Source of the DNA: Larix sibirica
Taxonomy: Eukaryota; Streptophyta; Pinopsida; Pinales; Pinaceae
DNA: 12,527 nt
Direction of reading: 5' to 3'
Assembly (NCBI GenBank): GCA_004151065.3
Contig: NWUY0300032327.1
Coordinates: 1,221-13,747 of the forward strand
Position 1 is the first letter of the stretch. Every line of letters starts with the position of its first letter. The translations under genes and the position numbers were made by a program. A model generated the notes under the pieces. That model worked only from the letters and a program-made list of their open reading frames with translations, was not told the origin of the DNA and made no database searches. Of the stretch, positions 1 through 8,640 are shown piece by piece.

Positions 1-585
1 CTCCCTAATTGTGCCATTTCCAAATAGAATAATGTCATCAACAAAAAGTGAGTGGTGTTGACTTCTTTGGACACTTTGACTCCCTTCATTATACCTCCAT
101 CTTTCATTTTCTTGATTATCCTACTAGTCCATTAAACTTCAAATAAGAAGATCAAGAGAAATAGGGGATAACCTTGCTTAAACCCCGTTGGAGCTGGAAG
201 AAGAGGTGGGGTGGAATTTATAAGGAAATCATAAGAGATGGTGGAAATGCATTCACCAATCCAGTTTACAATGGTGAATCAAACCCTAAATGAAACACTA
301 GACACATTAGGAAAGTACAATCCACTTGGTTGTAAGATTTTGAAAGATCCAGTTTTATGACAAATGAGGAAAAATTTGAATTTTTAATGGAGTAGATGAC
401 TTCTTGTGTCATCCCTATTGCATAAAAAATATATCTAGCAGTAAAACACCTCAGTTGTTCTCATATGAAAATTAAGAGAATATGATTTAATGTTGTAACA
501 ATTAACTTGGTTGTGATATTATATACATAACTTTGCATAAATAAATTGGCCTAAGAAATTCACAAGAGAGGATTTGAGTGGTATA
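1..585 (-). pseudogene. LINE (non-LTR retrotransposon) reverse transcriptase fragment, decayed
   Basis: Reverse transcriptase domain of a plant LINE, read on the minus strand from about 585 down to the left edge, where the element continues outside the window. Seen in order: RPIYLC (552-535), matching the RPISLCN-type opening of plant LINE RTs; TQEVIYSIK (about 400); LDLSKSYNQV (352-323), motif A with its catalytic Asp; VNWIGECISTISYDFLIN (about 280-225); GFKQGYPL (185-162), motif B; and FVDDIILFGNG (45-13), motif C with the catalytic Asp pair. These blocks lie in different frames, with frame changes near 530, 280 and 50-60. In-frame stops occur at 463-461 and 134-132, so no RT can be made. 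The family normally reverse-transcribes its own RNA at a nicked target site. The endonuclease part (expected at higher coordinates) is not recognisable. Assignment to LINE RT is firm; the exact clade is not. Confidence 0.87.
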
Positions 586-1000
586 TTGTCATGAATATTC
601 CACTGGAATAGTTCATCACAACAAATCTTACAAGTTTTTGTAAACTCTTTCGTAAGAATTTTTTTTTAAGATTAAGATTAAATACTATTACTATCTTAGT
701 GAATCAAATACTGAAATAAGTTGAGAGTGAACTAAAATAAGATCAAATAAATACCATTCCATCCACATAATGAACACGATATGTATCCCAATAGATTGAA
801 CATGGGAAAACCTAGCTAGAAGGTCATGGCTATGCCTTTCTCTTTTCTTCCTAGTTATGAAATTGAAATACAAAGATAGGTGAAATCATTATGAAGTTTC
901 AATGCTCATAATTTTTTTTTTGTTAGTAGGGTTAGATGCCCCTCCACATTGGATCTATAATTGGGTCCTATATTCATCCCAATTTTATTGTCCATTGTTT
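586..1000. other. AT-rich stretch without recognisable gene
   Basis: If the LINE at the left edge were longer, its RT linker or endonuclease would lie here on the minus strand, but I could not read any motif of either. The stretch has T or A runs at 660-668 and 911-920. A 60-codon minus-strand frame at 691-873 has no recognisable motif, and I treat it as chance. Confidence 0.5.
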
Positions 1001-1745
1001 GAGTATTCCCTTTGGATTTAGCCTATCTCTAATAGCTATGTGAGTATTATACTCCATGCTTCATCAAATACAACCATTCATCCAATCCTTAATGCTTGCT
1101 TAGGGCACAAAATCTATCAAATAGGGTGTTTCTTCCAAGGCCAAGTTGGCCAAAAGTGGATTCTGCAATGGCACAAAATTTCCATCCAGTTATGCTCTGG
1201 GCACAAAATCTATCAACATTGATCCCTTCTCAAATGCTCCACCTGAGTGGCCCAGTAACACGAACAACACCTATGAAAGTAGCATTAAGTGCAAAAATTT
1301 CACCAGAAGCTGATTGTCACACTGATTTGCATAGAACCTTGTCTTCTGACCCTCCAACAAAATGATGTAATTAATGCCATTCTCCACAATATTCACTTTG
1401 CTTCTTACAAGTTTTGTCTCAAATTCCTTGAGATCTATAATTAATCCCTCCTCTTTTTGACCCATGTTGTTGATGATGCAATAATAGTAGGATCAACGAA
1501 GACATCCACTATAAGTCCATACAACATGCCTATCTCCTACAAGACGATAAGCATTTTGCATTTGATTAAGGAGGTTCTAGAGATTTGCACATGTTTGTAG
1601 CAGAATTTATGAATACATTTTTGCATGGTAATTCATTAGTACTTTGATAACACCCTGGGTATTCAACACCATTGATTCATACCACATGGCTGCCCAGAAT
1701 CTCTGTCCAAAATCTGCTACAGGATCAACACTGAAATACTGTCTT
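1000..1745 (-). other. Unassigned minus-strand region with short coding-like frames
   Basis: Three short open stretches follow each other on the minus strand in different frames. The first, about 1744-1607, contains DPVADFGQRFWAAMWYES and ends at a stop at 1609-1607. The second, around 1570-1480, includes RLVGDRHVVWTYSGC. The third, 1465-1271, starts at an ATG, is 64 codons long and includes VNIVENGINYIILLEGQ. The peptides look less random than those in the flanking AT-rich DNA, but I do not recognise a family. Stops and frame changes between them mean that if this was once a gene or transposon ORF it is broken. It could equally be chance in moderately less AT-rich DNA. Confidence 0.15.
1103..1216. 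repeat. 18-bp direct repeat, two copies 96 bp apart
   Basis: The 18-mer gggcacaaaatctatcaa occurs exactly at 1103-1120 and 1199-1216. A partial third match, gcacaaaatttccatcc, starts at 1171. Between the copies lies a small inverted repeat, ggccaa-g-ttggcc, at 1139-1151. The first copies differ in their flanking bases, so this looks like a small dispersed duplication rather than an active array. The origin is unknown. Confidence 0.6.
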
Positions 1746-4700
1746 CATTCATAATTTTGAGTGAGTCCATCAACTAGGAAATGGGTGTAGTTTCGTTTCC
1801 GTGATACATATCTGAAGGTTGAAATTAACATAATATATTTGCATTGAGAGAAGATTTATATGACTTCAGAAATAACCATGGGAAATCTCGTGCTAATCCA
1901 CATAACATTTGGAACCATTCTTGTTGTTTAGTCAAACTGAAACTTCCACTCAGATGTATGGGACATAGCTACTCACCCTTTCAATCTGTTAGATTGTATA
2001 TTTCATAGACATCAGTAATCCTAAAGAAAATTCCTATATGATCCACAATGGGAGAATCATGCCCAGTTCATTTTACCATGAAAAACTATCCATTCCAAAA
2101 TGTCACAAATTGATTGAAAAATATTTTTTGGCTTATATGTGGATGAGATTTAAATGATTTATATTGGCCAGAGGTTACATGTGTTATAGGATTCCATGGT
2201 TAGGTTTATAAGGCATGGAATTCAAGGCATGAATGGACATGCATCATAAATATGAAATGTTCCTTAGCCAGTATACTTAAACATGTGAGTTGGAATCTAT
2301 CTCTCTCTAAAATTGACAAAATAGTAAAGGTCAACTTGAAGGAAGTTAGATTTAAAAAAATTAGGTGTAGTGAGTGGCATGAGAATATAGTTTCTATGAT
2401 CATGTATTGTTTCTCTAGTTGAGTTTTGAGTGCCTTCAAAATAAATCAAAGTGCATGGAAAATACATACTAATAAGGGAAGAAGGGCACTAGGGGATATG
2501 AAAAAATTCTATTGCTCACTGAGAGGAGTAGGTGCTGAACTAATTTGACATGCAAAGAAATATTGTTAGGAATGAACATGATGATAGTGAATACATGACA
2601 ATGGTGTTATGAGTTTCTTGTCTATTTTTAGGTATAATGAAAAATACTAACAATGACCCATAGTGATGTATGAATGATTTTCATCAACAATAGATGGCAT
2701 AATGTTCATCAAATTGTGCATGGGAAATTATACTGGAGATAGACTCAACAGCTGATGATACAAGGATAAATGAGAAGGGTAGATGAAAAAGGGTATCTAA
2801 AGGATATGTTGATGATGATAATTTAGATAGTGGAACATATGGATTATAACTATTATTTCCTCTACTTCTTGCACATGATCACTCATTTGAATGAGGCATT
2901 CCAATCATTTTTAAGGACATGTCCACATGTGTCAGTTAGTGCAGGGAGGATATTGAGAACATATTGGCTAAGTCTCTATGATGAGTTAGTGCATGGTGAC
3001 TAGTTCAAATCAAATATCATATGCATAGGATGAATGACATCACAAAATTGCCAAGACTTTTGAAGCAAAACTCCAAGCAAGGAACAAACTTTAGCTTGTG
3101 AGGCCCATTTGTGCATAAATTCACAATCAGATTGAATTTAAAACAAAACTCCAAAAAAGGATAAACTAAGGTTTTTGGGGTCACTAATCATGATGGAAAT
3201 AACATATTTCAATTATGAGCCCCAAAAGTATAAAATATTGTTTTAGAAAAACCTTATTAATGAGCTACTTTCTTCTTCACATTTATTGAAAGGTAGAGTG
3301 ACAAATGTATAATATATCATTGGACTGACTCTTTGGAAGATTTTCAACATGTTTTATGTTCCAATTATGAAAAGCAAAAAACCAATGGATTTACATTTAT
3401 TAAAGCAACACTTGGTTTGGAATCTCATCAAGTAGCCTCTTGTCTATTTTATGGTATCATGTGCAAGTCGAACTGCTAGTCGTCTCAAGAAGAAAGCTAG
3501 AATTTTCTAATATAGCTTGAAGTGGATGAGAAATTATTATTTAGAAATGCATAGGAGCTAGCTTGAGGTTTCATTTTGTAAAACATCACATACAGTTTTA
3601 GTGGTGTGCCCTATGATCCCTCTTCAGTTTGTGGTTGTTATCTTTATGATGTCCATTATAATTGCAAATATTTCCTATCACATTAGTATATTCCATTATT
3701 GATATTTTGTTCATGTTATACAATGCTTTTCCAAAGTCTGACAAAAAATGATGTAACATCTTTGAGATATGCACGTTATTGATCATTTCACATGTTTCTA
3801 GCATGCCAAAGTACTTACAACAACAATTTTCACAAATAAAGCGAACATTATATAACTTTTCCCAAATCATGATATGGATAAATGTGTTTGAGGAGAGTCC
3901 TCCCAACCAAGTAACTTAGTGAATTGAAAAGCTATCCATTCACATTAAGAAGTAAATAAATCCTCATGGAAGGAAAGAATCAAGGATGCAAGGTTTACCA
4001 AGGTAGATAAATCATCTAGAGGAAAATCCCTTGGCCATCACATATAAGGAAACAATATAGAGTTGAGTGTGCTATGAAGGCAATTCACAAGCTTGTCGGG
4101 AAGGAGTGAATAAGTTGATTTGGAATTGTGCCAATTCTCAATGAACAAGTAAATTTGTTTGGCTCTTGCAACTCTCAAGTGCTAAATATTTTCCTTGTTT
4201 GAACAATACACATAGATAGGCCAGATAGTACATGAATTTGGCCACAACCATCCATTTAAATATTTAGCATGAAATGCATTCAATATATTCAATCACTAGA
4301 GCTTTTGAAGCCGCAGTTGCAACTGCTGCAAAAGCTCCATGTCTAAGCTGAATTTGTTTTTTCCTGGAGTTATCCAAGATAGGTTGTTGATGAAATGGAT
4401 TACTTGACATGGAATTCTTATAGGTAATGCTATGCAAGATGAAGACCAAAATTAGCCATCAAATCAAACGTGTTCCTGTCAGAATGCATATAGAAAATTT
4501 GACATACCTTCAAAGTGGATAAATACAAATTTGACTTGAAGAAGAGAATTCCTGGAGGAATATGTCAAACACTTGAATATAGAATTGGAAGAAAACAAAA
4601 CCATCTTAGCCAAATTATTTTGATCCAAAGAACAAAGTGATTAGCCAAATACTTATAATTGTCTACTTGTTTGAGACTTTTCAACCTACTATCTATTTCA

Positions 4701-5120
4701 GCATACTATCCTTTTAAACTTGTCCACATAAACATGAGAGAGAGGGAGATTACCTACAATATTTTGTCCTTTAATTTTTTGTTTTTGGTTTTTAGAATCT
4801 GAGCTTTGCATCAAAGGCATGTTATAGTGTATGATAAATATAGTTATCCAACAAATATATTGAAGCTTACTCTATCCTATATTACTCTTATGACCCTTTG
4901 GTTTGAGAAGCATTACTAATGATTTAAAGAGCTGGCTAATGGTTATTAGTCTTCTGATTCTTATCATCTCTTACATCTCAACTTTTAAATTGTAAACATC
5001 TCTAGAAATTCTATGGCTTATGCATTTCTAATCATAACTTTGGGATAAACTAAGGTAAAAGGATTTTCATAAAGGAGGTATTTGTAGGAATATAAGATGT
5101 TTCAAGTATAACAGCTCCCG
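1746..5120. other. Long AT-rich region with no recognised gene
   Basis: I read both strands and found only short open frames broken by frequent stops, with no domain motif, splice pattern or RNA gene I could support. Minor items: an imperfect direct repeat based on caaaactccaa at about 3066 and 3143; a purine run at 4736-4749; and a minus-strand 61-codon frame at 4264-4449 with an alanine-rich stretch (GAFAAVATAASKA). I judge the alanine-rich stretch insufficient to call. The stretch probably consists of old transposon sequence decayed beyond reading by eye, but that is an inference. Confidence 0.5.
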
Positions 5121-5194
5121 ACATATATGTTTGACTGCATTGTGTGTTTAGTTTACTTATATTGTAGATATTTAAGCGTATTTATTTTTTGTAG

Positions 5195-5505
5195 GTTGTT
5201 GTCTAGGAGTGATGTAAGAAAAGTTGGACTTTTTTTTGGTCCAAGTATTGAAAATGGAATTATTGCCACTATAAGAAGGTTGCACCCTTTCATCAGTACC
5301 GAGGAGGATATTGTAAGCTGAGTTTGGTAGTTTATTTTTCTCAGAATATCTACCTCAAATTTAATATGGTCTTCGCTGGCACTTATGTCATAAAATTTTC
5401 ATTTGCTTGAATTTTTTCATTTTGTTTAGGCATTGATTACACTGCAGAGACTGTTTATCAATGTGCTATATGTAGTAGTCTCTAGGGATGTGGATTTATT
5501 TTTTT
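5195..5505 (+). CDS. Candidate two-exon gene fragment (product unknown)
   Basis: Seen: a T-rich tract ending in ttttttgtag is followed by an open segment 5195-5312 whose peptide includes SDVRKVGLFFGPSIENG and RRLHPFISTEED. A gtaagc donor begins at 5313. A T-rich acceptor ending in tttgtttag lies at 5429, and from 5430 the frame continues without a shift (ALITLQRLFINVLYVVVSRD), staying open to a TAA at 5508-5510. The presumed intron, 5313-5429, is 117 nt, T-rich, GT-AG and phase 0, a normal plant size. The true end of the second exon is unclear because several GT dinucleotides occur inside it. I do not recognise the protein family and see no other exons nearby, so this may be the debris of a gene into which the adjacent LINE inserted. 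Chance remains possible. Confidence 0.3.
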
Positions 5506-5559
5506 TGTAAAAATATTTTCCATTGTTAGACTTGCGAAGAATATCACGATGGATACAAT

Positions 5560-6160
5560 TGTTGGAGATATGACCAAATCGTCGGACAAATAAAGGCTTG
5601 CGTTACTCTTGTGACTTCATGGATGTCTCCATAGAGACGCACGATCATCGTGGTTGTGATTAAGTAGAGAAGGAAACTATCTAGTCCTTATTAGGAGGAT
5701 GGAAAAGATACATGGTTTTTCGATGGGGAAGCTCAATGCAGTAGAGGGGGTTGCAGATTCTTACTCAGAATGAATGGCGATCATATTTTCAAACTTAAGC
5801 TCGATTGTGGACAAGCCTCCAACACCAAATCGAAATTGGTTTTCCTGTGGTACCTTATGCAGTTGCCTTATTAAATGGCATCATCTATCTATTGGTGTTC
5901 AGTGATTCCTGGACTATTATTAATTGGGCCAAAGGCATCTCCAAGATTTAGTTGCTTTCTCTTGACCATTGGTGTGCAAGAATCAAAGATTTGTTTCCCG
6001 TTTTATGGGTCTCCAGTTTGATCACATCCATAGGGAACATAATTCAGATGTGGATGTTCTCTCTAAGAAATATTTAAGCGGACCTAAAGGCACCCTGTAC
6101 TTTGAGGAATTTTTGGGGCATTCATTAGTTAGTGAAGGGCCAGTGGAAATTTTTGTCTAA
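5560..6160 (+). pseudogene. LINE C-terminal RNase H domain, decayed
   Basis: This is the RNase H region at the 3' end of a plant LINE ORF2, read in three successive frames. Frame one covers 5560-5871: CWRYDQIVGQ, stops at 5632, 5665 and 5692, then WFFDGEAQ at 5713 with the first catalytic Asp (codon 5722), GGCRFLLRMN, FKLKLDCGQASNTKSKL, and a stop at 5872. Frame two, from 5871, gives YLLVFSDSWTIINWAKGIS with the third acidic residue at codon 5904, then a stop at 5949. Frame three, 5969-6160, gives FDHIHREHNSDVDVLSKK with the last Asp at codon 6053, and a terminal stop. Where RNase H should have its catalytic Glu (xEL after the CGQ block), codon 5833 encodes Lys. Two frameshifts, five stops and the lost Glu make it inactive. 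The family's role is to remove the RNA strand during reverse transcription. The RT part is absent, so the copy is 5'-truncated or rearranged. Confidence 0.83.
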
Positions 6161-6508
6161 GTGGCATTTTTTCCCTCTATTGTGACTAAGTTTTTTACAA
6201 GAGGGGATCCTGCACAGTGTAGAGGTCGTGGTCTTTCATGTTTCATGGGAGGTCGATCCTTTTTTTTTGGCATTGATCCATTCTTTGTACTGATTTATTG
6301 ACCGATGTATTCTCTTTTGTTGAGATTGAAATGTGTTTTTCATGTATGTAAGTCCGGGAATCTTCCCTGTTTGTCCACAATCATTATGCAAGTATGTAAT
6401 TTTTATGATACTCTCAGATCATTATCCAACTATCATCTCTGTCTTGGAGATGAGATGAGATGTATTGTTCAGCTTTTCTTTGATTCTAATGGAATAGCAA
6501 GAAAAGAC
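6161..6508 (+). mobile_element. Presumed 3' UTR of the LINE fragment
   Basis: The segment follows the stop codon of the RNase H reading frame on the same strand. It is T-rich and lacks coding sequence. It ends in a region of T and A runs, which is where a LINE 3' end would be expected. I could not find a target-site duplication to fix the boundary. A 72-codon frame here (6305-6523) does not start at a convincing site and matches nothing I know. Confidence 0.4.
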
Positions 6509-6529
6509 GTTTTTTTATGTTAAAAAAAC
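6509..6529. repeat. Perfect AT-rich hairpin, 9-bp arms, 3-nt loop
   Basis: The arms gttttttta (6509-6517) and taaaaaaac (6521-6529) are exact reverse complements separated by tgt. A further A-rich run (caaaaag) follows. The position fits the 3' terminus of the LINE fragment, so the A tract may be its tail. The hairpin may be a coincidence of a T run next to that tail. Confidence 0.6.
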
Positions 6530-6539
6530 AAAAAGTACC

Positions 6540-7390
6540 CAAGATATATAATCCTAAAGGTGATTTTTGTTAACGCATGAAACCGTGGGATCTGTTGTTG
6601 GTTCATCACAATTTTAATGAAAAAATGACTTTAAAATATTTTCACATTCAACACTTGTACGAGCATTGTAATCTTATGGAAATTACTGCAGTCCTTGGCA
6701 AGGAATAAAAATAAAATTCTTTTCAATGAATCAACAATGTTATTAAATCAAAATTAAATTCTTTTAGATATAATTGTATAAAATGTTATTAAATTAATTT
6801 TTCATTTTTTATCAGTTGATGTGACAAATTTCCCCTGTCAAATCATATTAAAGAGCTTCTTAGCAGCAATGTCCATGCACTTAAAGCAAGCTGAGAAAAA
6901 AAAAAAGTTAACAAGTAAGGAGTAATGGAAAAACAAAATATCTTAACAATGATTTTTAATCTGGTTAATGAAGCACAAAAACTTGCTGCACATTTTTTTT
7001 ATAAAAGAAACTAATGAAACTATGAAGCTAACCATTAATGAAAACCTAAGTTAACTGCTACATGATAAGAAAAATATTGTTAACTCGATCAAAGCTTCAA
7101 TTCCCGGGGATCACACTCACATAAAAGAAGGAAACCACTCAGCTTCAGGAATTATGAATCCGAGGAAATTACTCACAGGAGAAGAATAATAAGAAAAATA
7201 GGCTATATGTAACATCGACTGATGGATTTGAATCAAAGCAATTTTATAAAATTAAATAACACAGGAAAAAGTCTTAAATCGTTGAAAGAACTTGAAATCT
7301 TGCCATGATCAAAAGGTGATGGTTTGCTTTTTATCATAGATTTATAAACCATCCTTGGCCTAAAAGAAACAATTGCTATTATTATCCTTC
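6540..7390. other. Very AT-rich region, no gene seen
   Basis: No open frame of note is present on either strand. The 13-mer aatgttattaaat occurs twice, around 6737 and 6783, in similar AT-rich context (aaattctttt precedes or lies between), suggesting a small local duplication. I found no terminal inverted repeats that would define a MITE, and no tRNA-like boxes. Confidence 0.5.
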
Positions 7391-7402
7391 TTAAGATTTA
7401 TA

Positions 7403-7654
7403 CTACATTGATATTAATATTAGTAAAAACCCTTTGCACCACAATGCAATGTCCTTGCTAACAACTTTCAGAGTAGATTTCCATTTAAACAAGAGATAAT
7501 AGATTTCATAGAAACAAGAGGTTGCATGGCGTTTCCACCAAGCTTTTGGAGCAACAAGAGGCGGCCTTATGGAGCGAGGCAGTCGTTCCATTAGATTGAG
7601 TCGTTTGGAGCTTCTTAGGAATGATGATGATTGTTTGAAAGACATATTGAGCAT
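7403..7654 (-). CDS. Hypothetical 83-codon open frame
   Basis: An ATG-started frame on the minus strand whose N-terminal half is Ser/Arg/Lys-rich (SSSFLRSSKRLNLMERL) and whose middle contains APKAWWKRHATSC. A diverged second version of that middle segment (CWKRHVAS) is encoded upstream on the same strand at 7744-7716 and is described under the diverged repeat. There is no recognised domain, no signal peptide, and no clear splice or promoter context. The frame lies about 240 bases downstream of another minus-strand open frame (7896-8189) and may belong to the same decayed locus. Coding status is doubtful. Confidence 0.15.
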   Translation of the reverse strand: MLNMSFKQSSSFLRSSKRLNLMERLPRSIRPPLVAPKAWWKRHATSCFYEIYYLLFKWKSTLKVVSKDIALWCKGFLLILISM

Positions 7655-7744
7655 GGTGCAGTCACCACAGTATCACAGATGGCTCCACATTTTCTTCTTA
7701 GGCTTGGGACAATAAAGAGGCTACATGACGTTTCCAACAAGCTT
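7517..7744. repeat. Diverged 29-bp direct duplication (7517-7545 and 7716-7744)
   Basis: The 29-bp segments at 7517-7545 and 7716-7744 match at 25 positions (both begin agagg and end caagctt). They are 199 bp apart. On the minus strand they encode AWWKRHATS and ACWKRHVAS in the same relative reading. Three of the four differences are C/T or G/A transitions, consistent with methylated-cytosine decay of an older duplication. The flanking bases do not continue the similarity as far as I can see. Confidence 0.55.
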
Positions 7745-7750
7745 CACAGT

Positions 7751-7800
7751 GAAGGTCCTTCCTAATGCTTTTCTTGAAGGTCCTTCCTAATGCTTTTCTT
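7751..7800. repeat. Perfect 25-bp tandem duplication
   Basis: Bases 7751-7775 and 7776-7800 are identical, abutting 25-mers beginning gaaggtcctt and ending tgcttttctt. With no mismatch between copies, the duplication is recent compared with the decay visible in the surrounding transposon remnants. Because 25 is not a multiple of three, it would shift any reading frame that crosses it. Confidence 0.95.
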
Positions 7801-7895
7801 AGCTTTGTAAGTTATAGGAGAAACTGACGAGATATCATGATCTTGTTGAGTATCCTTGTTCACAAAGAATGGTTTTACAAGACTAAAAGATTGCT

Positions 7896-8189
7896 CTAGT
7901 ACTTTTGCTTGAGATCGCAGAGAACTTTATTCTTGTCGCAAGTATTTGAGTTGTTCACACCAACAACATCATTGTGAAAAATGCTCAATTTTCTAGCAAG
8001 AACAACAATTTCATATTCCTCAACATAAGCATGTTGATGACGAGGTTCGATCCAGTCTAGAGCTTCCAGAGCCTTGCCTTCTTCCATATCCTTATCATGG
8101 AAGACAACAACTTGCTTCTGGTTATTGCAAAACAATTTAGTACCAAGAATACACTCGGTGCAGTGATTGAGGCTCTGAAACGAGCGTCC
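7896..8189 (-). CDS. Hypothetical 97-codon open frame, possible exon
   Basis: On the minus strand the frame is open from just after a stop at 8192-8190 to a TAA/TAG-type stop at 7898-7896. It includes HCTECILGTKLFCNN, VVVFHDKDMEEGKALEALD and EEYEIVVLARKL, with the first in-frame ATG at 8087. The acidic, mixed composition looks more protein-like than the AT-rich surroundings. A second minus-strand frame (8209-7985, starting IVQEFGEDARFRAS) overlaps it for most of its length. At least one of the two is therefore a shadow, unless a one-base deletion near 8175 split a single original frame. I do not recognise the product. It sits immediately downstream, on the minus strand, of the CpG-rich block, which would suit the 5' end of a gene. 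Confidence 0.22.
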   Translation of the reverse strand, partial: GRSFQSLNHCTECILGTKLFCNNQKQVVVFHDKDMEEGKALEALDWIEPRHQHAYVEEYEIVVLARKLSIFHNDVVGVNNSNTCDKNKVLCDLKQKY

Positions 8190-8640
8190 TCACCGAATTC
8201 CTGCACAATCTATCTATTGATTTGACCAACTATACTGTAGGTCGCTACACCCATCATGGCGTAGAGAATGAAGACAAAACATCTTGTTAACGGAGTAGTC
8301 TAACGCTTCGATGATTTCTCTCGACCTTCGTCGAAGCATTAGATCCTCCATTAATGGCGCCGAGACCCTCCTCCGGCAGCTCCAATCCACGTCATGGTCC
8401 CCACCGAATCTGCTCCCTGACCTCAGATCCCCCGCCAACCCATCCACCGATCCGTCGCTGCAGTTGCTTCGACTGCATTAACTCCCTACGCCGTGGGTTG
8501 GTGACTCCGTCACCCTCCATGCAGTGCAACATTCAAGCTTCTCCAACCTCCTGCGGACTACTACTCCCACCTCCCATAGACTACTGCTCTGACCTGCTGC
8601 GGACTACTCCTCCGACCTCCCGCAGACTACTCCTCCCACA
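8161..8640. other. CpG-rich, GC-rich block
   Basis: I counted 28 CpG dinucleotides in these 480 bases, against one in bases 1-480 of the window. Base composition is also visibly higher in G+C, especially at 8341-8640, where the plus strand is C-rich. Plant DNA that has been methylated for long loses CpG, so this block is either unmethylated (promoter or 5' exon of a gene), recently inserted, or a GC-rich repeat. No TATA box or start site could be fixed. Confidence 0.75.

Noticed and set aside
3598-3906. 102-codon minus-strand open frame
   Set aside because: Asn, Ile, His and Cys-rich, with no recognisable domain and no splice or repeat context; probably chance.
4264-4449. Minus-strand alanine-rich frame recalling the Ala-rich stretch of IQD proteins
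   Set aside because: Only about 15 low-complexity residues are alike, and no IQ motif or neighbouring exon is seen.
6305-6523. 72-codon frame in the LINE 3' UTR
   Set aside because: Lies after the ORF2 stop, has no motif, and ends in the T run of the hairpin.
8042-8055. tRNA B-box-like ggttcgatcc
   Set aside because: No A box, acceptor stem or anticodon arm could be placed at the right distances.
7985-8215. Weak resemblance of minus-strand peptides (IVQEFGED, then RF, then C...KD) to histone H3
   Set aside because: It needs a frameshift and gaps, rests on a handful of residues, and the conserved H3 segments before and after are absent.
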